From assembly GCA_949358305.1 (NCBI GenBank), contig OX442314.1:5707087-5771086 (forward strand): a stretch of 64,000 bases of DNA. The letters are read 5' to 3'. Shown here one piece after another: positions 19,381 to 29,400 of this stretch. The DNA comes from Strigamia acuminata. Taxonomy: Eukaryota > Arthropoda > Chilopoda > Geophilomorpha > Linotaeniidae. Both the position numbers and the translations under genes were made by a program. Under the pieces are notes generated by a model. That model was not told the origin of the DNA and made no database searches. It saw nothing but the letters and a program-made list of their open reading frames with translations. The stretch's first letter is position 1, and every line of letters starts with the position of its first letter.

Positions 19381-19658
19381 CTTACCGTATTTTACCGATT
19401 AAGAATTGCCCTCGAATTGTAGCCGCCCTCGAATAGTAGCCGCAGCTGAGACACTAAGAATACCGTATTTTTGCAAAAGTACGATATTGTTTCTGTATTT
19501 AACCTCATAAACGATGAACGTACGCTTCGTTCGTGACGTTCAGACTTTGTTTGTTACATTAAACAAATGTAACAAATGAAAAACCGAAATTGTAATTGCT
19601 GACAAAAATGGCAGTTTTGAATAAGAGCCGCGGCTATTAATCGGTAAAATACGGTAAG
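19381..19658. mobile_element. MITE-like element with perfect 22-bp inverted termini
   Basis: The first 22 bases (starting CTTACCGTATTTTACCG) are perfectly inverted at 19637-19658. Inside, GCCGCCCTCGAA-type words occur near both ends. It has no coding capacity. A target duplication was not clear. Confidence 0.75.
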
Positions 19659-20213
19659 TTTAAAATTGAATTTGCATTAATACTTGTTTACTTTGCACCG
19701 ACCTGATTGTTTTATTCGTATTTTTATTCCGTAGTAACACCGCATGTAAAACTCATAAAATTATCCAAGCAGCAAGAATATTGATATAACATTCCATTGA
19801 TTTCGAAAGTAGCAGTTTACAGTAAGTGTTGGATCTAACCTTATTAAAACCTTATATGTCCCTCCTCTTGTGAATAGAAACCCAAGTAAGAACAGGACCC
19901 AAATGAAACTGCCATAACATGTTTTCAATTGAAAGAATGGGTGCTGAAAACTGAAATCTCTTTATTACATTCTGTCCTTTTCAGACAAACACTTTCCAGA
20001 GACGATGATATAACGGTTGCATCATCGAAAACAGATTGCTCAAATTCACTTGGGAGCAGATCTGCAGATAGGGTCGTGGGACTTTCTCAGCCCAGGGTCT
20101 CTTTGGGCAAAGAATGGGCCGCATCTCACACATCAATGCTTGCATCGATGCTGGTATAAAATTCAGGTTTATAGCAATAATGGAAGGTCCAGAACTTGGA
20201 AGGTAATTCATAC
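19659..20213. other. Unassigned sequence, possibly a decayed exon fragment
   Basis: Open stretches at 19929-20159 overlap in several frames and contain no motif that I trust. Nothing else recognised. Confidence 0.35.
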
Positions 20214-20215
20214 AA

Positions 20216-21304
20216 TAGGCGTGTTCAATTTTAAATTGAAAAACCGATTCTCTCGATTATCTACATTTTCACTGCCGGAAATGATGCGAAATGCGTCATA
20301 TTTTTGAGAATCGGATTTTCGAAAAGCCAATTTGCATAATCTACGTGTGGGGTGGATTCTTTGGATTTCAACCTGATTTTAACACGTTTTTCTGGCGGCC
20401 ATTTTGAAATCAAATAGATCGGCGGTAAAAGCACATACAAAAACGTAAGTACATTTAAATTATTTGTGAAGATTTCGAGTTCGAGAGGTGAAAGACGAAG
20501 GAACGCTCATCACCAGAGGGCGCTTGGACATTGCACGTCCAATAAACGTTTGACATCGACAAAGTTCGACAGACGATTTGTTGTAAACAGCCAATCCGGG
20601 CTGTCCAGTGAAATACCATATATCTTCCATTTGTCCGGGAGCCTCTATTTGCCCGCGGGCCTCGATTAACGCGCGGATAAAAAATCGGCGGTGTAAATAG
20701 CGCGCGGACCTCGAAAAAAGCGCATGGGCAAAACGTTTTGCATACGTTTCGGCAGAAAAGTGCCGAAACGTATGGAAAACGTTTCATTTGTCACCCTTTT
20801 TTGATGTTTTCTCAGCATCGGCCAATTGGCCAATGCTGGGTTTTTTGTACGTGTAAATGACCCGCCCCCTCGATTAGCGTGCGGGAAAATTTTTTTTTTG
20901 CAAATAGTGCACGGGGGCGCTATTGGAAGATATACGGTAGATAAACCCTTGTTTTAGAATAAGGAATCACTTTGAATTTACCAAGCAAGCGTGTGTGTCG
21001 CAGTCTGCCATTTTTATTTCAAAGTCAAACTAGCAATAGTTTACATATTATTTATTTATTTCAAACCTGGGAATCGGCCAAACACCGCCCGCATTTGTGG
21101 AATCGAATGCGACGGGTGTTTGGCTGCATTTGATCACACAAGGTGTTTGATCGATTCCCAGGTCTTAAATAAATAAATAATAAATTAAATAGATAATCAA
21201 AAACTTGATTATAGAATTGGTTTTTAACTCGTTCAAAGTTAAAAACCGATTCTGTAATCAAGTTTTTGAAATTGGATTTTGGTAATTTGGAATTGAACAC
21301 GCCT
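20216..21304. mobile_element. Composite MITE-like element with GGCGTGTTCAATT inverted termini and TA target
   Basis: Starts GGCGTGTTCAATT after TA and ends with its inverse, AATTGAACACGCC, before TA. Inside are further palindromes: a nested element at 20612-20939, a hairpin-like unit at 21050-21180 (CCTGGGAATCG inverted as CGATTCCCAGG), and an imperfect hairpin at 21200-21260. This reads as insertion upon insertion. The exact first base may be off by one or two. Confidence 0.6.
20612..20939. mobile_element. Nested MITE-like element with internal hairpins
   Basis: Left end TACCATATATCTTCC is inverted at the right end as GGAAGATATACGGTA. Centre: CATACGTTTCGGCA (20741-20754) pairs perfectly with 20761-20774 across a 6-base loop, and the pairing extends about ten more bases outward with one mismatch. 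A second palindrome lies at 20812-20837 around GGCCAATTGGCC. The GC-rich CGATTAACGCGCG/CGATTAGCGTGCG words recall the element at 19381-19658. Confidence 0.65.
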
Positions 21305-21852
21305 AAGGTCATTCATCATGCAAAAAACATAGAGGGTGCTGATGATACAGACTCATAAAATATCAAGATATTGTATAGCGTAATGCAAGTAAGCGAACGT
21401 AGCAAATGCCGTGCAGGGAAGTTTCGGAAGAGTTTTTGGATCGGTGCAGTGTGCTTGTAGCATTTTAATTTACAGGCTACAATTGGAAGGTTTGGAAATA
21501 TTGCCATGTGATTTCCAAACAAAGACTAAGTATTAGCTCATAGGGTCTTGGAAATCCACTACAAGCCCCTCAACGAGACTGGGTAAATTTTGAAAAATGA
21601 CGCTTTATTGCTGTGTAAACACAGCAAAATAATAATAATAATAGTTTATTTATACTACCTTAGTAATCCTGTCCCTCCCAACAGCCATAGCCTACAGCGG
21701 GAGAGACAGGACTTAATTATCAAAAAAGCAACACTATACAATACCGGATAACAAAATCACAAAGAGAAAGATAAATAAATAAGAATTCACCAATTAAACA
21801 CAGTTAATCTATCACTACACAAAATAACCATACAAGTCTCGTTTTAATTCCC
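21305..21852. other. Unassigned sequence with a possible LINE tail
   Basis: AATAATAATAATAGTTTATTT at 21629-21650 looks, on the minus strand, like the AATAAACTATTATTATT end that many arthropod non-LTR elements carry. No reverse-transcriptase coding sequence is attached. Nothing else recognised. Confidence 0.3.
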
Positions 21853-21985
21853 TGTGACGATTCTACTTTTGGCTGATTTAATAGCCATTTAAGATAGATA
21901 AATAATCGGTTTAAACAAGACGTTGCTAGGAGTAGCAACAACCTAACCGAGATAAGCTTACGGAAGTCTGTGTAAAATATGAATC
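21853..21985. repeat. Fragment of an element-4-type LTR end
   Basis: TGTGACGATTCTACTTTTGG through TAACCGAGATAAGCTTACGGAAGTCT matches the beginning (plus sense) of the LTR at 46776 with scattered changes. Only about 130 bp are alignable, so this is a truncated copy or an old solo-LTR remnant. Confidence 0.75.
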
Positions 21986-22520
21986 ATTAGGTGCATTCAA
22001 AGTTAAAATCCAAATTTGACTTATCATAATCTGAATTATCAATAATTCATGTAAGTCATTTGGTCAAACTCCATACAAAGTGAACAATTATTTGGCTGAT
22101 GTGGCTGAAATATCTTACCAGCCACAGGAAATGATGTAATTTACATCACTGAAAAGATAATTCAATTGCAATAAGTGGCCTGTTGATAAGTCACTCCAAT
22201 CATGACTTATCAATAAGTGGCTGATGGAAAAATTCCTCCAATCATGGCTGAGCACATGAATTATTTGGCCACTGGAATAAGTCATTCAAGATGGATGCCC
22301 CCAGTCAGTCTATCATGAAAAGAGGAATCCAGCAAAAACCTGGTCAAGGACTCAAGAAATGAGCAGTGCTCATTACCTAGCTGAACAGCCATACTTATCA
22401 AAAGCAAGGTTAGTAATTGCTGACATTTTTAAACACAAATTTATGTTTCGAGCGCACGCCGATCGTACGATTGCCAGGGCCGCACATTTCCGACACGTTC
22501 GCGGCGTCGACCGCTAATCG
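21986..22520. other. Unassigned AT-rich sequence with short inverted repeats
   Basis: The stretch 22117-22150 (ACAGGAAATGATGTAATTTACATCA) recurs inverted at 46712-46745, a dispersed repeat. GATAAGTCACTCCAATCATG-like words repeat at 22190-22270. No gene seen. Confidence 0.4.
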
Positions 22521-22613
22521 ACGAGGAACGTCGCACGGACGTTCGCGGACAACGAGGAACGTTGCACGGACGTTCGCAAACAACGAGGAACGTCGCCGAA
22601 ACGTTCGCGAAGG
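22521..22613. repeat. 31-bp minisatellite, three copies
   Basis: Three adjacent 31-bp units beginning ACGAGGAACGT (22521, 22552, 22583), each with GGACGTTCGC or similar in the second half. GC-rich island in AT-rich surroundings; the open frames through it on both strands are a consequence of the composition. Confidence 0.85.
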
Positions 22614-22822
22614 ACGTGCCGTGCAGCACAGAATGCGCCCAGACGACGGTTTGTACCATTTGGACTCGTGCGAGGCATTTTTGAACGTTTTGCATGTTTT
22701 TGGACGTTTTTTAGACCCAAATTTCGAGAGGAAAACACACGTGACGTGTGGGAATCGATTTTGACACCATAGACCAGCAAAAATTGTGAATTTCGGACAT
22801 TTTGACCAGAAAAATACACGTG

Positions 22823-22826
22823 AAGT
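22823..22826. repeat. Target-site duplication AAGT (left) of LTR element 2
   Basis: AAGT here and at 45777-45780 flank element 2 exactly. Confidence 0.85.
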
Positions 22827-23822
22827 TGTGGTGACCCGACTGGGGTGGGGCACGAAGAGTTTCTCTCGTGGCCTACATACGGGTAAAGAAGGGGAGTCGC
22901 ACGCGCGCCTCCCTTCCCTCAGAGCATTGACATCCAGTCAATGGACGGGCGTCTGCCCTGGGGGAGTGGGGGAGATTCGTCTTCTCCACTATTGGGTGGC
23001 TTTAGTCACCTGTCACCCCCCGCTTTGTGCAAAGGAATTCGCCTTGCACTGAGCGGGCAGAACCAACACAAAAATCAACCAAGATACACGTAAAAGCCAA
23101 ACGTCCTAAAACGATCAAGCCTAAGTACAAAGACTTCAGGAGTGACCTAGGACAAGGGACTTTCAACGTGAGTACGATTGATTTGTGTTAACCTCCGCAG
23201 AGTAACCTGCGAAACAAGATTACCACACTATTTTAGCAAGCCAGCTAGAAATAGTAAACCTACTCCAATTTAGCGAGTTGTGCAGACAAACGGTCGCACA
23301 AGCCTAAATTGCAGTAACCACGACGAGCGTTCCCGCCGCTGTGTGTATCGCCGGGAACCACCAAGCGTCCGCCGCTGTGTGATCGCCGGACACCTACAAA
23401 AAACCCTAAACCTAGACAACAGACCAGAAGTAAGACCTTTCAGGCATTCACTCGCGCCCGACCAGCGTGAGCCCGAAGGACCGAACGAGAAACGTGAGAC
23501 GAGGACGCCATTCATTGCCACGCCGGCCCAAGACGACACCACGTTGCCACGCGGACGCCATCTTGGATCCACAGCGACAAAGGACGACCTCGACCAGTTT
23601 CCCGCCAACTTCACACCCCTTTCCTTTTACCTTTTTATTCCCTTACATATTTTATTCCCTTTTAACTGTATATTCCCGTATAATAAATACATTTATTATA
23701 TTTACCTTTTACATTGTCTTGCCGTGTTACATTATTTGGGTAACCGCTTGAGTAAAGCGGTATTGCGAGATCAGAGAGTGACTCATACCACGTATCAGCG
23801 ACAGACCGAGTTGAGCGCGACA
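22827..23822 (+). repeat. 5' LTR of element 2
   Basis: Starts TGTGGTGACCCGACTGG and ends GAGCGCGACA. The first 11 and last several bases match those of element 1's LTR; the body does not. Poly(A) signal AATAAA at 23682-23687. A consensus donor GTGAGT lies at 23168-23173. No strong TATA box seen. Confidence 0.95.
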
Positions 23823-23824
23823 CG

Positions 23825-23842
23825 TGGGGGCCTGTCCGGGAT
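23825..23842 (+). other. Primer-binding site of element 2 (proline-tRNA-like)
   Basis: TGGGGGCCTGTCCGGGAT, two bases after the LTR, differs from element 1's site at a single base. Confidence 0.65.
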
Positions 23843-23890
23843 CGATTTAAACGACTCGAATAGAACTTGAGATCATTTTCATACCCAAAA

Positions 23891-26851
23891 ATGGCAGACA
23901 ATATCCGAGTAACGGATTCCGACTCCGACGCGAACAAGAGAGCCGGCAGTCGTAAAGGCGCCGACTATCACTTGCGATCTGGAGGTCCCTTACCCAAAGC
24001 CTCAGCGCACGAAGCGAGGCAAAAACGGCGCAAGCCTAAACCCGATCGCAGAAGCGCATCAGAGGCATCGCACCCGTCTCGTTCCGAGACGAGGCAGCGA
24101 TTGGACGAGACAGAGCGGGGTGAAGAGCAATCTCACTCCAAACTGCCGCGTTCTAACCGTGACGGCGAGACGAGCGGAAACGAGGTTTTATCCCGTAACC
24201 CATCGCCTCGTCTAACGCACGACACCGAGGTGGGCAGTCCGAAAGCGGCGTCTCCGATACAAAAGACGGCCTCAAACACGACAGCTAATTCGGCACTAAA
24301 CACGCCAATTACGCAAAGCCGCCCAGCTTCGGTCAGGTCCGAAGGACACAAGTCCAATGCGTCAAAAACTGAGCGTGTTCCGAGCCAGCCTTACAGCGTC
24401 TCGGCCACATTGGTTGACACGATGCAGTTGGCACAGGCAGAAGGTGTACGATACACTCTGCCAACGGGAAAAATAACTGTGTACGAAACATTACAAATCG
24501 TACGTGCAGCTTTAAGAGCGCACAGGTTATCCCCGGAAATCACCGTTGTTGAAGGCGCATACGCTCAACAAATGGTAGACTCCGCTCAATTCGAAGCGGA
24601 TGCCGAGAATGAGGCCCGACAAGCCATCCGCGAGAGAAAGCGGAAGCTGGCGGAAAGAGAAGCGCGAGCTCTCGAGTACGGCAAATCCCAGCGCGTTCCG
24701 ACTACTCCAGAAGAAGTCGAAATAGTTGATCGAGCCTTACGTGCACATCGTTATGCATTCCGTTCTCAACAAGAAGCTGAACAAGCTTTCATGACTAGGC
24801 TGCAACGAGACAAACCAAAATCCGTTAGCAAGCCAGAAGTTAGCTCGTCCGAATTGTCCGACGAGAGCGTCGAAGGCGACCCGAAGCGCACGCCGAAGGT
24901 CAGCCCCAAACCCGAGCGAAAAAAGGAAGTGCCAGTCACTCCACGCAAACGGGAAGTCTCGACCGAACAACGCGTTCGACCTCGCATGATGGCGTTAGAC
25001 GATAACACTAACAACGCTATCAACCGATTAATAAATGCGAACAACGCGCGTCGTAACGAAGAACAGACTCACACGAGCCGACAACGCGACGACCCGCGGG
25101 GTAGCGACTGGCCACAGCCGGTGCCCATCCTCAAAGACGACGGACCTTCGAGAAAACATTCCGAAGACCGCACATCGTCACGAGAGGAACGTCAACGCGA
25201 AAGAGGACAGCAACAGTATCACTACGGAAACAGTGATTCGTCGTCGGATGAACTGGAGTCGAATGCACCCAGTCATCACGATTCGGAGAGAGGTTCCGGA
25301 GAAAGACGAAGGGAAAGAGAACGCGATGAACGCAGGGAAAGGGAACGTGACGACCGTCGTAGGGGCCGGAAAGAGTCAAACTCTTCACGGCGCAACCCGC
25401 CACGCCGCTCACCGTCTCCCGACCCCAGCTCCGACCCCTCGTCCAACGACGACAGACGAAATGATAAGTCAAGTAATCGCCGGAAGAGATCCAACTCTCC
25501 GCGCGATAGAGAGAAACGACGTCGATCGGAAAATAGCGACCACCGACGGGAGGAGTTTCAGGACCTTCCCCGACAAAGCGCGTTTACCGATTCGACGGGT
25601 CGGCAGTATACGATGGGAGAGCTTGGAAGAGCCCTGCTTGGCTCGTTAAAAGCCGAAGGAATCGATCTGAGCAAACGAAATGATCGTAATCGTAACACTG
25701 GTGACCGCGTAAAGAAAAAATACGCTGTCTCCCGACGTGACACCATGAGTGTTACCGGGAATATTAGGTGGCAATTTTATATTCAGAACCGTTTCGACGG
25801 GTCATGGAAAGCGGGAGATCGCTTCCTTGACGAAGTAATTCGGATTAAGACTGCCACTAAAGCCACCGTAGGAGACATGCTCACCCACGGTATTGTCGAG
25901 CTAATGACAGGCTCGGCACGTGAGTGGTACCAAGGATTGAAAGGCGTCAATTGGGACGACTTTTTAATGAGATTCGACCTGCGCTACGGCGAGACACCCG
26001 AAGAGGTGAGCCGAAAGATGCGAGGTCTTCGCCAGATGCCTGGTGAAACCATAATGGATTACGACATTCGCGCCAGATTGTTGTTCGAAAAGGCCCCGAT
26101 GGAATTTCATGCCACGGGATTCAACCTTTTCTTTCTCGGCGGTTTGTCGGAATACTCGCAACGGGTGCTACTTGAAGAAAGGGCACCGACAGGAGGCAGC
26201 TACAAAGAAATGAGCGCCTTCCTGTTCGAGAACACGATAGATATCGAGAAGAGATATTATTCCGCTTTACCAGAAGCGGAGAAAGCAGCAACCGCTAAAC
26301 GTCTCAAGTTGAGTGCGGAAAGATATGGGGCGACAGACAAAATCATGCGCCCTACTGAATATCTTAGCGGTATAATGGAGCTGGCAGAAGCTAGCGTTGG
26401 TTTACAAATAAAAAATAAACTGACATCCACGCTGCCTTCCAACCCATTGGCCGCCCCTAAAAAGGCACCGACAGCGTCAGCCATGCAAGCGACACTGGAG
26501 GAGGTCAAGGAGGGGGAGGAAGCCGAACAAAATGTCGGAAAATCAGACGAAAAAGAAGAAAAAGACGATTATTCGACGGACGAAGAAATACGAAGCTATC
26601 GCGATACCTTATCAACGGGTTGCGATGAGGAAGGACCGCTAGTACATCTCATCCATCGAGATAGAGCGGTAGAAGAATTTCGCGCCAGGTTAAAACCAAA
26701 TGCCGGCCGAATTCCGAAGTATTTTCGAAAAAATTACACGCCACCGTCGAAAGTAGACCCTGAAAAAAAGAAATCGATTGAAGCCCCAAGAGACAAATCA
26801 AATATTCGTTGTTTTAAGTGTAACCAACCGGGTCACTATTCCAATGAGTGC
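23891..26851 (+). pseudogene. gag: Gag polyprotein of element 2, split by element 3a (first part)
   Basis: ATG at 23891 opens 987 codons before the insertion. The N-terminus has the shared DYHLRSGGP motif; an Arg/Ser/Glu-rich centre follows, and the capsid-type Gag domain (GNIRWQFYIQNRFDGSWKAGDRFLDE ... REWYQGLKG ... FDLRYGETPEE) aligns closely with element 1. The CCHC zinc knuckle (CFKCNQPGHYSNEC, residues 974-987) ends with the TGC codon that is also part of element 3a's GTGC target duplication. The reading frame then runs seven codons into the LTR of 3a and stops. The remaining 40 codons of gag lie at 36289-36408. Frameshift to pol is therefore abolished in this copy. Confidence 0.9.
26848..26851. 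repeat. Target-site duplication GTGC (left) of element 3a
   Basis: GTGC at 26848-26851 and again at 36285-36288. Confidence 0.85.
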
Positions 26852-27102
26852 TATGACGGTTTACAATGGCTATAAATGCCTATTTTCTATCAAGAAAGCG
26901 CTGTTGCGCCAATATGATGGTATTTTTACAATATTCTGTGTAAAACTGATAAATGTCTAGAATAAAGTCATTTATGATGTTTCAAATACAAAGATGTTCG
27001 TTTATTAAGAATAAACACTAATTTCCACATGATACTAAAGTATCACGGCATAATTACGAAGATTCGTCTGCTAAAACCCGCATTTGTCAATGCTCCATAT
27101 TG

Positions 27103-27116
27103 CCACTAGATGGCGC
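27103..27116 (+). promoter_or_regulatory. CTCF-consensus-like site in element 3 LTR
   Basis: CCACTAGATGGCGC fits the animal CTCF core consensus CCASYAGRKGGCRS at all 14 positions. It is present in all four LTRs (also 34622, 48041, 55566). Element 4's LTR has a weaker version (minus strand at 57918-57931, ACAATAGATGGCGC). Binding itself is inferred. Confidence 0.45.
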
Positions 27117-27485
27117 GATCGCAATTAGCGATAAATTCGAATACGAACTTGAAAACCTCATGATTAAATATAAACGTATATTTAATCAAGTGAATAAATT
27201 GTGTTAAATATTAATATAAATATATATTAAATATCTGACATTGTTAAATACAATGTAACTTCCATTTCTGCGGGACAGAATGTTTAGCGATCAATCGGTC
27301 AACCGATCAATCTGATTGGTGGAACCCATTTCCGGTCCTGGGTATCCAGTTCCGGTTGTAACAAGGATTAGCATAATTTGCATAAATGCTCCTCCGTATC
27401 CACTTCCGGTGATACGGGATTGGAGGGATTCGTGGAACCCATGTTCCAATTGGATGACTGGATTAATCCTTAAATCCAGTCAGGT

Positions 27486-27493
27486 TATATAAA
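27486..27493 (+). promoter_or_regulatory. TATA box of element 3a 5' LTR
   Basis: TATATAAA, repeated at 35005-35012 and in both LTRs of 3b. Several TTCCGG words lie 100-200 bp upstream. Confidence 0.6.
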
Positions 27494-28765
27494 CCCAAAC
27501 AATCGGCCATTCCGCAGCTCTGTTTGATTATTTTCTGTTTGGTATTGTTACTTATGAAATATGATTCGTTGTTCACGTAAAAAACCTTTTGGTTCTTTGT
27601 TGATTTATTCGCAAAGAACCGTTGCATGATTCTACAGAATCATGCCACCGCCGGCAATTGAAGTCGAAGTGCTGGGATTATTATGTTGCATAAATGTTAC
27701 AGTCTACGGTTGCGACGCCGAAGGAGAACCCGCCGTTGTGCAATTCAGTATCCTCCGGACAGGACCAAGTTGTCTTTTTCGGTATGAACGTATTCCGTTA
27801 CCACGAGTAGCATCGGTATTGTTGAGAATCGGTTCCTTCACCTGATGGTGCCAAAGCAGTCTGTTTTACAGTAACCACGAGTAGCACCAAGTGTTTGGCA
27901 AGCTGATTCTCATGGTATTCGATGCCAAAGCAGTCGGTCTATTATTAGTACCGCGAGAGATAAAACTGCTGTGCGGAGCCGCGAGCTATCGACCCCTGTG
28001 TACGTGGTACCGTCAACCACTCGATGGACGACCGTGCTGCGACGCCGGGGACGCTTGATACCGTTCTGCATGGCAAGGCGTATATTCTAATCGATGGCAA
28101 TTGTGTGTTGCGACGGGAAGCTTAATCTTCATTTTATTTATAACAGCAAAACTTAAACTCGACAACCAGTTGGACCAAAATCAAGTCAGAAGACTTAATC
28201 TCATATTGAACTCAATATAACCGATAAGTTGACGACAACTTATTCCCGAAATATCTAAATAAGAATTCACAACGATATGAATTAAATATAATTCATAAGT
28301 GGAATATTGATAAGTAAATGAATACATTTACTTACACCAATATCCTCCCAAAGTTGTGGCGGTGCAGACAAAGTCAACCGCAATGCTCAGATCATTCGAT
28401 TTATCGACGTGCGATAGTTCACACAGCGAACCAAGGAAACCAGCGAAGCCGTATCGGACTCCAGGACACAGCCATCCGGCTTAAGATGACATCTATAATC
28501 AGGTCGAGCGATGGGGAAACCGCTCCCATATTCCAGACCCGTAGTGATATTATTCTAGGGCCAGTTGGCCAATTCTTTGTATAGTTTAATAGCTGATTTA
28601 ACTTGCCAAATGTCGGCATTAGTCCTATGTATAATTTAGCCTTGATATTATTGTTTACCAACAATAAACTGTCTTGTATTTATCTCGTATTGTATTCACT
28701 GTTTATTTATTGCGATCTCTTCCCGGTACCATTGTTAAATGGGAGTTGTGGTCGTCACTCTCACA

Positions 28766-29400
28766 CGTGGAGGTCCCACCGAGATTAGGTTGCAATTAAA
28801 TTCGATTGAATTGCAACAGTGAATATTGGAGATAAATATTTAACTAAAAGATTTAAGTTAAAAATAGACAGATTAAATTTTCAGTTTATATTTCCATGTG
28901 AAGAAGTTAAACTGATGAAATAGAAATACGTAGTAGATTTTCCTTCATTATTTTCGTTTGAAGATTTTAGGGATTTCAAAGACTACCACCTAATCTCACA
29001 CGTGGAGGTCCCACCGAGATTAGGTTGCAATTAAATTCGTTTGAATTGCAACAGTGAATATTTTGAGATAAATATTTAACTAAAAGATTTAGTTAAAAAA
29101 CAGACAAGTTTCAAACCATGTTTATTTTCTTGAGAAACACCAAAACAGTCCTTTAACTAGGAATTTCGGAAGTTATAGACCTATCACACGATCACTGAAA
29201 TAGGTTGCAAATTAATTCGATCGAATTGCAAAAGCGAATCTTGAATCCGATATTAACTAAAAAATTTTAGTTAAAACAGACAAATAGATTTTCAGTTTAT
29301 ATTTTCATGTGAAAAGTTAAACTGACGAAATGGAAACGTTTAGTGAACTCTCTTTACTATTTTCGTTCGACAATTTAAGGAATACGAAGTATTTTAAATA
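28766..29400 (+). repeat. Triplicated leader segment with duplicated primer site
   Basis: Three degenerate tandem units of about 190-235 bp start near 28766, 29001 and 29191. Each runs through ATTAGGTTGCAATTAAATTCG-like sequence, AGATAAATATTTAACTAAAAG-like sequence and a CAGTTTATATTT or equivalent block. Units 1 and 2 contain the whole primer site; unit 3 has lost it. The second site is framed by CCTAATCTC (28989-28997) and its inverse GAGATTAGG (29016-29024). Confidence 0.75.
28768..28785 (+). other. Primer-binding site of element 3a (glutamine-tRNA-type), copy 1
   Basis: TGGAGGTCCCACCGAGAT begins two bases after the LTR and matches the known glutamine-tRNA primer site of some murine elements. 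A perfect second copy lies at 29003-29020. Confidence 0.75.

Larger units (their letters stand above)
26852..28765 (+). repeat. 5' LTR of element 3a
   Basis: Starts TATGACGG and ends (nearly) CCGTCACA, an imperfect inverted repeat; the TA start is unusual for an LTR. TATA box TATATAAA at 27486-27493, poly(A) signal AATAAA at 28663-28668, which implies a very long R of more than 1.1 kb. The last bases read CACTCTCACA where the 3' LTR reads CACCGTCACA. An open frame of 67 codons (27642-27845) in R is shared by all four LTR copies, but these are too similar for that to mean much. Confidence 0.93.

Noticed and set aside
19990-20210. Weak resemblance to a piece of glutamine synthetase (ACIDAGIK-like stretch).
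   Set aside because: Only a few residues match, hallmark motifs of the family are absent and frames are broken; chance is likely.
20466-20787. Open frames within the MITE block as genes.
   Set aside because: They run through hairpins and GC-rich terminal words of non-coding transposons.
22521-22613. CRISPR-like array from regular 31-bp units.
   Set aside because: Units abut without unique spacers and the DNA is animal; it is a minisatellite.
22410-22853. Long overlapping open frames on both strands.
   Set aside because: Caused by the GC-rich minisatellite and its flanks rather than coding selection.
27642-27845. 67-codon open frame in all four element 3 LTRs as a possible gene.
   Set aside because: The LTRs are almost identical, so shared openness carries no information; no motif is visible.
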